Assembly: GCF_002776525.5 (NCBI RefSeq)
Contig: NC_045438.1
Span: forward strand, 149,522,095-149,586,094
Direction of reading: 5' to 3'
Origin: Piliocolobus tephrosceles
Taxonomy: Eukaryota > Chordata > Mammalia > Primates > Cercopithecidae
Length of the DNA stretch: 64,000 nucleotides
Notes under the pieces: model-generated
Database searches by the model: none
Told to the model about the DNA's origin: nothing
Seen by the model: only the letters and a program-made list of their open reading frames with translations
Shown here: in pieces, positions 34,808-47,559 of the stretch
How positions within the stretch are numbered: the first letter of the stretch is position 1
How the letters are laid out: the number at the start of each line of letters is the position of its first letter
Made by a program: the position numbers and the translations under genes

Positions 34808-34912
34808 CCCAGACAGATGCCTTAGTCCATTTGTATTGCAATAAAGGAATACTTGAAGCTGGGTAATTTATAAAGAAAAGAGGTTTATTTGGCCCATGGT
34901 CCTGCAGGCTTT
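34808..34912 (-). mobile_element. MaLR LTR fragment, antisense
   Basis: GCCTTAGTCCATTTGTATTG, GAATACTTGAAGCTGGGTAA and AAAGAAAAGAGGTTTATTTG match the reverse complement of an MST/MLT-type LTR 3' end. Only about 105 bp remain. Confidence 0.75.
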
Positions 34913-36244
34913 ACTTTTAGAAGACAAGGAACTTTAGTCTCCTGTTATCATCTTTAAACTCTGGAAAGAGGTTCAAATATATTCTACATTCATAAGTAAA
35001 AGAGAATTATACTTCTGACTTATCATTGTCCACATACTAAGCTTTAATTGAAATATCAATATCAAAAGTATCAATATCCACACACTATGACTTGAAATTG
35101 GACTAGAAAAACTAAGAAGCTATAGAGTGAAAGCATTTTAAATGACAGAGCATAATGCAAGCCAAATAATTATAGTTTCTTAAGAAGTAAACTAGTGTAC
35201 TTTAATTTTCCTATATATTTCAAGTTGGAAAAAAATAAATTATTCACTTTCTATCAAATGAAAAAAGTGGCTCTAATATGCAAGAATTTTTCATGGGTCA
35301 CTTGGGATTCTATCCTTTGGGCCTGAAGTAGATTAGGTTTCTGAACATAACTAGTCATTGCCTATCACATGATTCAACATCACTTATAAATAAAAAACCT
35401 AAACATCTTTATAATTTTGCTCTGTGTCTCTTAGGTATTATTTTACCATATCAATAAAATAAATAGCATAACATAGTTATGTTTTTCAATAATAATTAAT
35501 AAATACATACCATATACTGAATCATTCTCACTACATTTTCTTTTTTCTTTTTGAAGAAAAGGGTCATCCTTGTGTTTTCCATAGAGCTTAAAACAATGCC
35601 TTGCATATAATGGCAAGTAATTAATGCTTTAGGATGAAAATAAGTGTTGATATCACGGGCTAAATACATAGAAAATTAAGCAAAGTACTAATGGGATGAA
35701 TCTTGCAAATTGGTTTCCCACAAGATTCCAAATAAAAAGTCTTGGTTCAACCTAACAGCCTCCCTACCATTACATAATAGAGCTACCCAAAATTACCAAA
35801 GGGGCATGATCACCTATCAATTTTTCTGTCACCATACGATAAACTCAGATAATAGAAATAGTGGCAGAAGTACAGCTCCTCTGAGGCAGCTAAGAGCTGC
35901 AGAGAAAGGTGGCTTTATCCTGAAACAGGTTTTGTTATGCACATGACAAATATGACCCTATGTAAATCATCTTTTCCTATCTGTGTTCTAAGTGACTCAA
36001 CCTCAAAATCCAAACAATATTGCCAAACTCTCTATCAGTCTCATAACAATGTGACAGGGAGCTGTGTCCTGGTAGTCAAGTTGAATTAGGCACTGTAGGA
36101 ACCCAACGATGTAAATATTCCTAAAGACAGAATTTCAGAGGTATTTCTAAAAGTCACATTTCTGAAACTAAGGTCACTCCAATTTATTTACAGAATCCCT
36201 AGAATCATAGAATAGTGAATATGGAGGATTTTCTTATATCATTA
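34913..36244. other. Unique AT-rich sequence
   Basis: No repeat family or gene recognised. The open frame at 35710-35946 has no recognisable product. Confidence 0.45.
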
Positions 36245-36400
36245 ATTTAGCTCACTCCCATGTATTTATAAAGAAGACAAAGGCTCCTGAAATGAAGTGC
36301 TTGCTATGGTCTCAGAGGGTAATTCAAGGCACAGCTAAGAAATGAGGGCTTCATCCAACTGCTTCTATAGTCCTAGGGTCTTTCTACCACACCATAAAAC
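36245..36400 (-). mobile_element. Possible MIR, antisense
   Basis: AAGACAAAGGCTCCTGAAAT, TGGTCTCAGAGGGTAATTCA, AAGGCACAGCTAAGAAATGA and GTCTTTCTACCACACCATA weakly follow the antisense MIR order. Confidence 0.4.
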
Positions 36401-37519
36401 CTTCTCACAATGGTTTCATGCACTGTTGTATGAGAAAGAATTATTTCCACATTGAAAGGGAAGAGTTAATGAAAATGTAACCAATGTAATAAACCGATTT
36501 AAGTCTCTATTTAATCTATCAAACCATTTACAGGGTGCTCATTTTCCACAGAAAGCCACACACATCCAGGAGTCGCACACACTCATATTCAGAAATTACT
36601 ATTTGGGGCTTCCATGTGTGGGTGGGTGGTTGCCTAAGCATGAGGAATTTCCTCAGTTGGAAAGAGACATCTTTGAAGAAAGCTGACAAACCTGCTCCCA
36701 TCTCATGTCAAACTGAGAACTGATCCTCAGTGATCATTAACGATCATATAGTCTGCCCAACCAAGAACCCATTCTTTACGCAGTTGTAAGAATATCTCAC
36801 TTAACACATAGAGGGAAAGTAATCCATTCAGGAATTCGAGGACTAAAAGATGTACTAAATGATTCATTTACTTAAAAAATTCTCGGGAATATTCTAAGAG
36901 CCACAGAGTCAAATTCAAAATGAAAACTGAGATGTTTTTCCCTCCTGAATTTATTTTTAAAGGAAATTAACTTCACCTTTCTCCTTCTCTAGTATTATAA
37001 TGTTGTTGCCTGCTATATAACTTTTACCTCTTGCTGTTTCACTGGGAGCTATTTTGCAATGAAGGACAAGCTAGTTCTGTATGCATTTCTGTGCATGTTT
37101 AAAAACAAAAACAAAAGGCACTATGTAAAAAAAGAAAGCACATGGCTATTTCAAAGCCAGCTTGGGATGACTTAGCCTTATATTTCCTATTTCCATACAC
37201 ATCCAAAAGGGAACAACTTTCTGTTACCCCAAATATCTTAGAATCACTAGATCTGGACCCCCAAAGATTGTACACAAGAAGGGACTTAGGCAATGTAAGC
37301 ATAGTTCAGCCTTAAGATTTCTTTCACCTTCAGACTACACAAGAGACTCAAGACTCGCTTCAGTTTCTTCCTCTATATGTTCCTCTATATGTTATCTTTC
37401 TCCAATGGAAGTAATTTTCCTTTCTCTAAGCTAGTATTAAGTAGGATCTTTGCTGTCTTCATATTAATTTCTCATATATTATCTGGTGATATTTACTGTA
37501 AGTTTTCTCCCCTTCAACA
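36401..37519. other. Unique sequence
   Basis: No named repeat or exon recognised. Open frames at 36535-36723 and 37099-37302 lack coding features. Confidence 0.45.
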
Positions 37520-37765
37520 TTTTACACCTTGCCTCTCCTTTGAAGCCTTTCCTGACCTCCTCAGGAAGAGACCTGGCTCTCTCCTAAGAGTTTCTCCTGT
37601 GAATGGTACAAACTCGTATTACATCTTGCATAACACTTTCATTTATCTTCATGTTGATCTCCCTCTCTGCCGGTCCCTTGAAGGTAGAAACAATACCTTA
37701 GCATCTTTAGGTCTTTAAATCTTATAATACTTCCCAGCACAAAATAAACATTTGTTTGATCACTT
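37520..37765 (+). mobile_element. L2-like 3' end
   Basis: TTTGAAGCCTTTCCTGACCT, TCCCTTGAAGGTAGAAACAA and TACTTCCCAGCACAAAATAA then ACATTTGTTTGATCA follow the sense L2 3' end loosely. Confidence 0.5.
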
Positions 37766-37948
37766 ATTACCATAAATTCCTGCAGAGGTAGCCTTCCCTA
37801 ATTATAGGCTGTTTCCTGGGTTTTTGTTGTTATTGTTATTGTTGTTGTCGCTGTTATTATGTAACTGTAACTATCCCTTTTCCTATTTGTCATCCTCCTG
37901 ACAATCCTATGTTTGCTTCGGGTAAGTCTCAATTTGCTTTATTGGCAG

Positions 37949-38222
37949 GTGGATATCAACATTATTGGGGCTGCAGATGAATTCAGTCCTGCCAGATTTA
38001 CAGAGAAGCAGCAGAAATGCTACATTAATACATGGAGCAGTCACTTCTTCAATATTCTAACAGGGGAGATGAGAAGCTTGCATTCTCTTTCTCTTCACAC
38101 AAAGAACAAAGCTCACACTTCTGGGCTGGCCACATATTCAGAACAAAATGGTACAACAATGATTTTTCAGTCATCTTGGTTGATGAAACCTTCCAGCTGC
38201 CCAGTGGTCAGGCATTTGAGTG
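37949..38222 (+). other. Exon-like segment with consensus splice sites (unproven)
   Basis: A 274-bp block bounded on the left by a plausible acceptor (CAATTTGCTTTATTGGCAG ending at 37948) and on the right by an excellent donor (GTAAGT from 38223). A reading frame in phase with the left edge is open throughout (37913-38230). A second frame is open in the right half (from 38032). Neither translation resembles a protein I know. No repeat family covers it. It could be an exon of a long non-coding RNA, a lineage-specific coding exon, a decayed exon, or coincidence. Confidence 0.25.
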
Positions 38223-39162
38223 GTAAGTAGGGGATATAAAGCATCCTTCCTCTTTACTGGGGACGCTGGCTCATTCAAGAGGGATTTGTTGGAGAATCAA
38301 TTCCCCAAACAGCTTGTTTTGTTTTGTTTTGCTTCCTTTGTATGTAGGCAGATTGTCTTAAGCTGCCAAAATAGGAAATAAATGGCATTAAAAATGTGTT
38401 CCCATGAAGAAGCAAATTATTTCTTTTACCAGAATATTCATCAGAGATCTGTGAAATTTTGAAAACAACACAGAACCACCAGTGACTTTCTTGTGATTCT
38501 TCCCTTGGACTGCATCTAATTTCAGGTTCTTTCTTTCTGCTCTTTAAAGTTGCTAATATCTGTGACAGTATGCAATATCATGCCAGCTTTAATTCAGGTG
38601 AAGCTAAAATTAGAGGTAAACTTGCTGATTAAGTGGTCTCATATCACATATCACACAGAAGCTAAAGTAGACACTTAGGGTTAAATTGTTACAAGGGCTC
38701 TCCAAAATTGCATTCACAAAACCTTCACTGGTATGCATGAGCAGCTGTCTGGTTATCCATCCCACCCAGTAGCAAGCTGCTGACTTCCTTATCAAAGGCT
38801 ATATACATCATGGACTAAGACTGTAATTGCCAATTGATAAAGCATCGACACATTGACCACAAAATTGCCACCAGCAGACTCATTCACTGTGCTAAGATAA
38901 ACTAATCTATTTTGACAATCAACCATACACTCAACATTTGAACTTTTCTGTAATGCCTGCCCTTACTCTGACTCGATGGTGTGCACACTCTCACCTGATC
39001 AGGTATCAACCTTACCATAACTGAAGCACCTCCTCTGATAGAGAAGCCAGCGGCTAGAGAATAAGACACATACAATCCAAATCTTCACAGGATGATTTGT
39101 AAATCAATCAACCCAACAAAATAGAGATAAGTGTTTCCTTTCATTCACTCACTCTCAGTATA
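38223..39162. other. Unique sequence
   Basis: No named repeat. A GTTTT-rich tract lies near 38312-38330. Confidence 0.45.
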
Positions 39163-39167
39163 AAGAT

Positions 39168-39498
39168 TATTACAGAGCAAATGTTTGTGTCTCCCCAAAA
39201 TTCATATGCTGATGCCCTGATCCCCATTTTGTAGGGTTAGAAGAGGTCATGAGAGCAGGGCCTTCATGATAGGATTAGTGTCCTTATAGGAAGAAACACC
39301 AGGGAGCTTGCTGAATTATCTGTCTCTCTCTTTCTGTTGCATGTGAGGCAGGTAGCCAAAAAGAGTCCTATGTAGAAACTGAATCAGCAGTCACCTTGAT
39401 CTTGGGCTTTCAGCCTTTAGAACAGTGAGAAAAAATTTTGTTGTTTAAGCCACCTAGTCTGCGGTATTTTGTTGTGGCAGCCCAAGGGGACTGACACA
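39168..39498 (+). mobile_element. MLT1-type LTR (ERVL-MaLR)
   Basis: Sense LTR: AAATGTTTGTGTCTCCCCAA, AATTCATATGCTGATGCCCT, GATAGGATTAGTGTCCTTAT, TTGTTTAAGCCACCTAGTCT and a GACTGACACA end. The 5-bp target duplication AAGAT is exact (39163-39167 and 39499-39503). It is a solo LTR. Confidence 0.82.
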
Positions 39499-39503
39499 AA
39501 GAT

Positions 39504-40113
39504 ACAGCTATATAAAGTATTATATGTACAAATACATAAATAAATATTAACATACCAGTTGTATTAAAGTAGGTATCATTGTATGGTTACATGTAGATGA
39601 AGATGCAGTTCCACATAATTAAGCACAGTTGCAGTTTAAGTCTTCAGCTGGTAAAACTTTCTCTGTTTAGCCCATTTGGAAAAGGTATTCCCTTTGGGAG
39701 ACTGTTTAATAAGTCAAAGACATAACAGAAACAGTGTTGACCTCATTAACATAAGCTTCCTTCTCCTGTTTATAACTTGGTCATAAACCTTCATAACTGC
39801 TCAGTAAGAAAACCGTCTGGATGATAATAGTACTCAGAGGGGGAGTTGTTTGCAGATCAGTGAAGCCAGGCCACATGTCCCTCCACCAAAGAGCTGTAAA
39901 AATGCTACTCTCAGTGAAAGCAAAACTCCTTTAAAAATTATTAACACGTCAGGACCACTGTGTAGAAGAGTATGTGAGTATACAGAATATGGAGCAAAGA
40001 GATTTCTCTTCAAACATCTTAATCGAGCTAATGCAGGCTTTCTCACATATTACCTTGATTCTAAAATGTAATCAATCACAAGGCACACCTTAGATGTAAA
40101 TTAGTTTTTGGAG
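39504..40113. other. Unique sequence
   Basis: No named repeat recognised. Two opposed open frames at 39834-40071 have no recognisable product. Confidence 0.4.
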
Positions 40114-40275
40114 ACAGATAGATAGATAGATAGACAGACAGACATAAATAAGTATATATGTGTGTGACCATGTGTGTGTGTATGTATGTGTGTGTGTATG
40201 GGTATATGTATGTGTATACATATAGGTATATGTGTGTGTACATATGTGCATATGAATATACACACACACACCAAT
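40114..40275. repeat. Compound (GATA)(GACA)(TG/TA) microsatellite
   Basis: Begins with GATA and GACA units at about 40117-40144, then irregular TGTG, TATG and CATA units to about 40270, ending in a CA run. Three long antisense frames in this block are repeat artefacts. It is a candidate length-polymorphic marker. Confidence 0.88.
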
Positions 40276-41149
40276 GTACACATTAATAATGAGACCTATC
40301 CTGAGTATCATTATAAGGTGAAAAACATGTCATAAAATTGAGTAAATTAGTTACTTTTTTTCAACTATCTTTCTCCATATATGTATATGTATATGTATGT
40401 ATGTGCTGGAGAAAAATGAAGAGGATAAAAGAAAACTTTAACGTTTGCATTTGCTCTTGTGAACTCTAAAGTGTTTGTAAGGCAGAGCTCACATGTGAAG
40501 CTGCTCAAGGAATATGGTTTACCAAAAAAAATAGATGGTCACTGAAGGGGGAAAAAAATGAATGAAAAGTAGTGGTCTAGATGTGGCTATTTCTTCTTTC
40601 ATCGAAAACATCTCATTAGAAAATGATAGTAATTTCAATTTGACTTGAAAGATAAGTTAAATACACTCTCCAGAGCATGTTTCTTTTCATATTGGTTAAA
40701 CACTTATATACCACACTCTACACCACCCAAACAACATCCTAAAGTAAAAGGTGACTTCTAAAATTTGATGTGTATATGTGTTCGAGTCCAGAATTAAGTA
40801 AAGGTAATTATGAAGTATGAAAAAATGCAAAAAATACAGTACAAGCAAATGCCAATCACCTTCATATTGTTATTAATATCAGAATCACTAAGGGTGGACC
40901 AGTCAGACCTCTGTTCCTTGTGCCTTACCCATGATGCAGCTTTCTAAAAATGCCTCACTTGAACTTCATTGAGATTGTGGACCTAGTTTCCAGTTGACAG
41001 GAATAGTAGCCATCAGAGGAACAAGTTAAGCAAAAAAGCAACCTGAGAAATCTAGAGGGTAGAAATTTCCATAGGACAATGACTTAGGTCAGCTCAACAA
41101 GTACATAGCATGGAAGGGAAGGGGGAAGGTAGGGTGTATGGATTCCCAG
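40276..41149. other. Unique sequence
   Basis: No clear repeat apart from a TATGTA-rich patch at about 40376-40405. Confidence 0.4.
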
Positions 41150-41300
41150 TGTAAAACTATTAAGAGACAACAACCAAATGGTATGGGTGAACCTGAACTG
41201 GATCTTGCCTTGAACACACCAACACTAAAAGCTATTTTAAGGCTAATGCAGGAAGTTTGAATATAGACAGAATATTACTTAATATTGAGGACTTTGTGAG
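41150..41300 (+). mobile_element. Older L1M 3' UTR, left part
   Basis: TTAAGAGACAACAACCAAAT, CCTGAACTGGATCTTGCCTT and TTGAATATAGACAGAATATT follow a sense L1M 3' UTR. The continuation of this 3' UTR reappears at about 46040, after a long inserted L1. Confidence 0.6.
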
Positions 41301-41349
41301 AGAAATGCAGAGCAAGATGATGGCCAAAATAAACCATCAAAGGGATAAT

Positions 41350-41793
41350 TCAGAGAATTATAGCAGAGAATTTCCCAAACCTGGAGAAAGATATCAGTAA
41401 AGTACAAGAAGGTTATAGAACACCAAACAGATTTAACCCAAAGAAGACTATCTCAAGATATTCAATAATCAAATTCCCAAAAGTCAAGGATAAAGGAAGG
41501 ATGATAAAGCAGCAAGAGAAAGGAAATAAATAACATACAAAGGAGCTCCAACCTGTCTGGCTGCAGACTTCTCAGTGGAAACCTTACAGGCCAGGAGAGC
41601 TGGCATGACAAATTTAAAGTGCTGAAGGAAAAAAACTTTTATCCTGAAATAGTATATCCAGCAAAAATATCCTTCAGAAAATGCAGGAGAAATACTTCCT
41701 AGACAAACAAAAGCTGAGGGATATCGTCAACACTAGGCCTTTCTTACAAGAAATGCTAAAGGGAGTTACTCAGTCTGAGAGAAGAGGACGTTA
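41350..41793 (+). pseudogene. L1 ORF1 C-terminal relic
   Basis: Corresponds to the C-terminal part of the L1 ORF1 RNA-binding protein, the region that normally precedes the ORF1 stop. Recognisable at nucleotide level by GCAGACTTCTCAGTGGAAAC and GACAAACAAAAGCTGAGGG. Several changes break the frame. The N-terminal coiled-coil half is missing because the element is 5' truncated. Confidence 0.65.
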
Positions 41794-42299
41794 AATGAAC
41801 AACAAAAAATTACCTGAAGGTACAAAACTCACTGGTAATAGTGCACAGAATAAAACAGAATATTATTACACTGTAATTGTGGTGCATAAACTACTTGTAT
41901 CTTGAGTAGAAACACTAAAAGATGAACTAATCAAAAATTATAAGTATAACAACTTTTTAAGACATAGACAATATAATAAGCTATAAATAGAAACAATAAA
42001 AAGTTTAAAAGCAGCGGGATGAAGTACAAGTGCAGAGTTTTTATTAGTTTTCTGTTTGCTTATTTGTTTGTTTCTTTACCCAATCAGTGTTAAGTCTTCA
42101 TCGGTTTAAAATAATGGATTATAAGATATTATTTGCAAGCCTTGTGGTAACCTCAAATAAAAAACATACAACAAATACACAAAAAATAAAGAGCAAGAAA
42201 TTAAAATATATTACCTCAGAAAATCACCTTCACTAAAAGGAAGATAGGAAGGAAAGAAGGAAGAGAAGACCACACAACAACCAGAAAACAAATAACAAA

Positions 42300-45200
42300 A
42301 TACCAGAAGTCTTTACTTATGAATGTAAGTACTTTACTTTACAATGAAAATGCAGAATGGCTGAATGTATTAAAAAAAAAAGACCCAGCAATCTCTTGCA
42401 CATAGGAAACACACTTCAGTTATAAAGACATGCATAGAAATATAATAAAGAGATGAAAAAAGAAATCCTAGGCAAGCAAAAATAAAAAAGAACAGGAGTA
42501 CCCGTACTTATATCAGACAAAATAGATTTCAAGACAAAAACTATAAAAAGAGGCAAAGAAGATTATTATATAATGATAAAGGGGTTAATTAGGCAAGAGG
42601 GTATAACAATTGTAAATATGTATACCCAACATTGCAGCACCCATATGTTTAAAGCAAATATTAATAGAGCTTAGGAGAGAGACAAACCCCAATATGATAA
42701 CAGCTGGAGACTTCAACATCCAACTTTCAGCACTGAATAGATCATAGAGACAGAAAATCAACAAAGACACATTGGACTTAATCTGCATTATAGATCAAAT
42801 GGATCTAATAGATGCTTATAGAACATTTAATCCAACAGGTGCAGAATACACATTCTTCTCCTCTGCATATGTATTATTCTCAAGGATAGACCATATTTTA
42901 GGTCATAAAACACGTCTTAAAACTTTCAAAAAATTAGAAATCATATCCAGTATCTTCTCTGATGACAATGGAATAAAACTAGACATCAACAATCAGAGCC
43001 ATTTTGGAAACTATACAAACATATGCAAATTAAACAACAGGCTCCAGAATGACCAGTGGATCAATGAAGTAATTAAGAAGGAAATTTAAAAAGTATTTAA
43101 ATCAAAATGGAAACACAACATACCAAAACCTATGGGGTACCATAAAAGCAGCACTAAGACAAAAGTCTATAGCAAGAAGTACCTACATCAAAATAGTAGG
43201 AAAACTTGAAATAATCAACCTAACTATATATCTTGAAGAACTAGAAAATCAAGAATGAAACAAACCCAAAATTGGTAGAAGAAAAGAAATCATGAAGATC
43301 ACAGCAGAAATAAATGAAATTGAAACAAAAAAGACAATACAAAAGTTTAATGAAACGAAAAGTGGGTTTTTTTGAAAGATAAATACTATTGGCAAACCTC
43401 TAGCCAGGCTAAATAAGAAAAAAGAGAGAAGATGCAAATAAAATCAGAGATGAAAAAAGAGACATTATAACCAATACTGCAGAAATTCAAAGGATCATTA
43501 GAGGCTACTTTGAGCAACTATATGCCAAAACATTAGAAGGCGTGAATAAACTCCTAAACACATACAATCTGCCAATATTAAACCATGAACAAATTCAAAA
43601 CCTGAACAGACCAATAACAAGTAATGAGATCAAAGCAGTAATAAAGTCTCCCAACAAAGAAAAGTTCAGGACTCAATGGCTTCTCTGCTGAATTTTGTCA
43701 AACATTTAAAGAACTAATACGATCCTATTCAAGGTGTTAAAAAAAAAAAAAAAATAGGGGAGGATGGAATACTTCTAAACTCATTCTATGAGGATGGTAT
43801 TACCCTAATACCAAAACCAAAGACACATCAAAAAAAGAAAAGTGCAGGCCAATATCCCTGATGAATATTGATGTAAAAATCCTTACAAAATACTAGCAAA
43901 CTGAATTCAACAACACATTAAAATGACAATTTATCACGACCAAGTGTCATTTATCCCAGGAATGTAAGAATGCTTCAATATATGAAAATCAATCAGTGTG
44001 ATACATCATGTCAACAGAATAAAGGACAAAAATAATGTGATCATTTGAACTGATGCTGAAAAAGCAATGGATACAACCATGCCCACTTTCATCATGGTTA
44101 TTCAACATAATACTGGAAGTCCTAGCTAGAGCAATCACACAAGAGAAAAAAATAAAGGGCACCCAAAATGGAAAAGAAGAAGTCAAATTATCCCTGTTTA
44201 GAGATGACATAGTCTTATATTTAGAAAAACCTAATGACTCCACCAAAAACTATTGGAATTGATAAACAAATTCAGTAAATTTGCAGGATACAAAATCAAT
44301 ATACACTAATTAGCAAAAATTCTGTATGCTAGCAGTGAACAATTTGAAAAAGAAATCAAGAAAGTAACTTCATTTACAATAACTACAAATAAATTAAAAC
44401 TCCTAGGAATAACTTAACCAAATAAGTAAAAAATCTCTACAATAAAAATTATAAAACATTGATGCAATAAAGAGAACACAAAAAATGAAAAGATATTCCA
44501 GGTTCATGGGTTGGAGGATTCAATATTGTTAAAATAACCATACTACCCAAAGCAATCTACAGATTCAATGCAATTCCTATATAATACCAATGACATTCTT
44601 CACAGAAATAGGAAAACCAATCCTATAATGTATATGGAACAACAAAAGACCCAGAATAGACAAAGCCATCCTGAGCAAAAAGAACAAAACTGGAGGAATC
44701 ACATTACCTGACTTCAAATTATGCTACAGAGCTGCAGTCACCAAAACAGCATGGTACCAACATAAAAACAGACACAAAGACCAATAGAACAAAATAGAGA
44801 ACCCAGAAACAAATCCATACATCTACAGTGAATTCATTTTTGACAAAGTTGTCAAGAACATACGTTGGGGAAAAGATAATTTCTTCAATAAATAGTGCTG
44901 GGAAAACTGAATATCCATATGATGCAGAAGAATGATTCTAGAACTGCATCTGTCACAGTATACAAAAAATAAATCACATAAATTAAGGACTTAAATCTAA
45001 GACCTCAAACTGTGAAAGTACTAAAAGAAAACATTGGGGAAACTCTCTAGGACATTGATCTGGACAAAGATTTCTTGCGTAATACTCTACAAGCACAGGC
45101 AATCAAAGCAAACATGGATAAATAGGATCACATCAAGTTAAAAACTTCTGCAAAGCAAAGAAAACAATCAACAAAGTGAAGAGACAACTCATAGAATGGG

Positions 45201-45600
45201 AGAAAATATTTGCAAACTATTCATCTGACAAGGAATTAATAACAAGAATATATAAGGAGCTCAAGCAACTCTATAGAGAAAAAAATCTAATAATCTCTAT
45301 AGAGAAACTCTATAGAGAGAAAAATCTAATAATCTGATCTTAAAAATGGACAAAACTGATCTACATAAGATATGTAGATCATATCTACATAAGATCTACA
45401 AAAAGATATCTGCAACCATGTTTATTGCAGCACTATTCACAACAGCTAAGATTTGGAAGCAACTTACGGGTCCACCAACAGATGAATGGATGAAGAAAAT
45501 GTGGTTTACATACACAATGGAGTACTGCTACTCAGCCATAAGAATGAGATTCTGTCATTTCCAACAACATGGATAGAACTGGAAATCATTATGTTAAGTG
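42300..45600 (+). pseudogene. L1 ORF2 relic (endonuclease and reverse transcriptase)
   Basis: ORF2 in intact L1 encodes an AP-type endonuclease followed by a reverse transcriptase. Here the endonuclease C-terminal part is readable at 42772-43089, with a SRIDHILGHKT-like string as in L1 endonuclease. A reverse-transcriptase piece is readable at 44053-44262, where the catalytic F-A-D-D motif has become F-R-D-D. Stops, frameshifts and two large deletions (near 44084 and 45352) destroy it. Confidence 0.75.
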
Positions 45601-46039
45601 AAATAAGTCATGCACAGAAAGATAAACATCACATGTTCTCATTTATTTGTGGGGCCACAAATTAAAACAATTGAACTCATGGAGACAGAGAGTAAAAGGA
45701 TGGTTACGAGAGGCTGGGAAGAGTAGTACGGGGTAGGGTAGGAAGTGGGGATGGTTAATGGGTACAAAAATATAGTTAGAATGAATAAGATATAGTATTT
45801 GATAGCACAACAGGGTGACTAGAGCCAACAATAGTTTATTGTACATTTAAAAATAACTAAAAGAGTATAATTAGATTGTTTGTAAAGAAAGGATAAATGC
45901 TTGAGGTGATATACACCCATTTACCCTGATGTAATTATTACACATTGTATGCCTGTATCAAAATATCTCACGTAACCCATAAATATATATACCTACTATG
46001 TACTCCCAAAAATTAAAAATTAAAAAATAGAAAAAAGAT

Positions 46040-46312
46040 ATTGGGGAATTAGAGTTAATTATATAACAGTGGTGAAGTAGGAATATATCTATTTTTAGAG
46101 AAAGACTTCTAAAGCATTTAGAAATGAAATATCATAAAGTCTATAACTTATTTTAAGTGATATAGCAAAATGGTATAAAGAAAGTATGGTAAAAGACACA
46201 CAATCATTACATTTAGCTACTGAATGCATGGTTGTTCATTATACCATCTGTCTACTTTTCTATGTATTTAAATTTTTTCTAACTCTTTCTAACAAATAAA
46301 TTTGAGTTAACC
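46040..46312 (+). mobile_element. Older L1M 3' UTR, right part
   Basis: Continuation of the L1M 3' UTR seen at 41150-41300: AATTATATAACAGTGGTGAA, CTTCTAAAGCATTTAGAAAT, CATGGTTGTTCATTATACCA and a final AAATTTTTTCTAACT. Both parts together show that the long L1 inserted into this older one. Confidence 0.6.
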
Positions 46313-47559
46313 AACCAAGTTCGTTAACAATGTTGTTTTATAGAGGTGACATAATTTCACCACTTAAAAAATTAGATAAAATAATGTACATAAATGCAGC
46401 CAAACATCTATTATTAGGAAATTATTTTGCAAAATAATTGTTAGAAAACTTGAATCCTGTTTTATTTCCTACTTGATTTATCTTGTAAAAGTGTCAACAT
46501 CTGGGTTCACTAGTAAATTATCGGAACTTTCTCTTCTCTCAAAATGTTGTTGTGAGGATCAAATAGTAATGTTTTATAAGCTATACGTTGTGATACAAAT
46601 GCTACTTGTATTAATAACTCTAGTTCTAAACTGGCTCTTGCCTTACAGTTAATTTTCTAATAACAATGAGCATGCTCCTCCTCCACCTAGGAGTAGGAAT
46701 GTATTCCTAGATTCAAAACTATAAACATTCACATCTTCAAATACATTTACTATTTTTCTGTTATCTGGCTAGGAAAGAAAGACTAGTACCTTATTTCCAA
46801 TAAAAGTTAACATAAGCATGCACACATATACAGTCATTTATGTTTATTGAAGATAATTCTCTCAGAGTATGTTTTAATTTGTAACTCACCTTACATCTTT
46901 CCTGGTACTGTTAAGAGACCAACATTGTCAAATCAAGAGATAGTTGTTTCTCTGAACTTACTGCAGCATCTGAGATGCTAGAGTTCAGTTACAAAGCCCT
47001 ATACTTTGCAGGTTATGAGGACAGCAAGCAGATATTCAAACTTCTAAAAATTCTGAATCCCCTCACCAATCTCTGCTTCAGTTATTTGAACTACATCTTC
47101 TTTTGTTACATCATCAACTGAGATAAATTATTTTGTATAGCTGCTCATGTGGGAACAGATTCAATACAAGTGACCAAGGTTATCAGAAATTGTATTTTAT
47201 TTTTGATGCATGGATAGGGCCTTTAAATGTTACTTTATGTTTTTTTTTTTAAATAAGCAAATTACCAAATCATAGATGACTAGAACACATTAGCATGTAA
47301 AATTAACTATTAGAAGTTACAATGAACCACCAAGGGCTATTTGGAAGTTAGAATTTTTAAATTCAAGGTGTGATGGTCTAAAGAGTTCAGAAAATATGAT
47401 AAATACATTATATGCATGGATATTAAATTTTGCATTGGACCAAAGTTTCAGGTGCTCTTATGCCCAGAATTGACTCTTCAAAGATCTTATGCTTATTCAA
47501 ATTATCCTACTCCTAGGTCCTATGAATTCAAACAAAGCAAATAAAAGAGGTCTCTTGAG
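46313..47559. other. Unassigned sequence, possible MIR trace
   Basis: TGTTGTTGTGAGGATCAAAT near 46544 could be a decayed sense MIR. Otherwise AT-rich unique sequence with a T-run near 47240-47250. Confidence 0.35.

Larger units (their letters stand above)
41330..46030 (+). mobile_element. Long sense L1 (L1MA/L1PB-like), 5' truncated
   Basis: About 4.7 kb of one L1. It covers the ORF1 C-terminal half (AAGGAGCTCCAACCTGTCTG, CTTACAGGCCAGGAGAGC), the inter-ORF region, the ORF2 relic, and a full 3' end (TTTGATAGCACAACAGGGTG, ACCTACTATGTACTCCCAAA, A-rich tail). Two ORF2 deletions are evident, near 44084 (about 200 bp) and near 45352-45410 (about 400 bp). Frameshifts and stops are frequent. It sits inside an older L1M 3' UTR. 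It lacks the 5' UTR promoter and cannot be active. Confidence 0.88.

Noticed and set aside
40076..40311. Three overlapping His/Thr/Tyr-rich frames
   Set aside because: Translations of the TG/TA-rich compound microsatellite.
42772..43089. 105-residue sense frame as a possible gene
   Set aside because: It is part of the L1 ORF2 endonuclease relic, not a separate gene.
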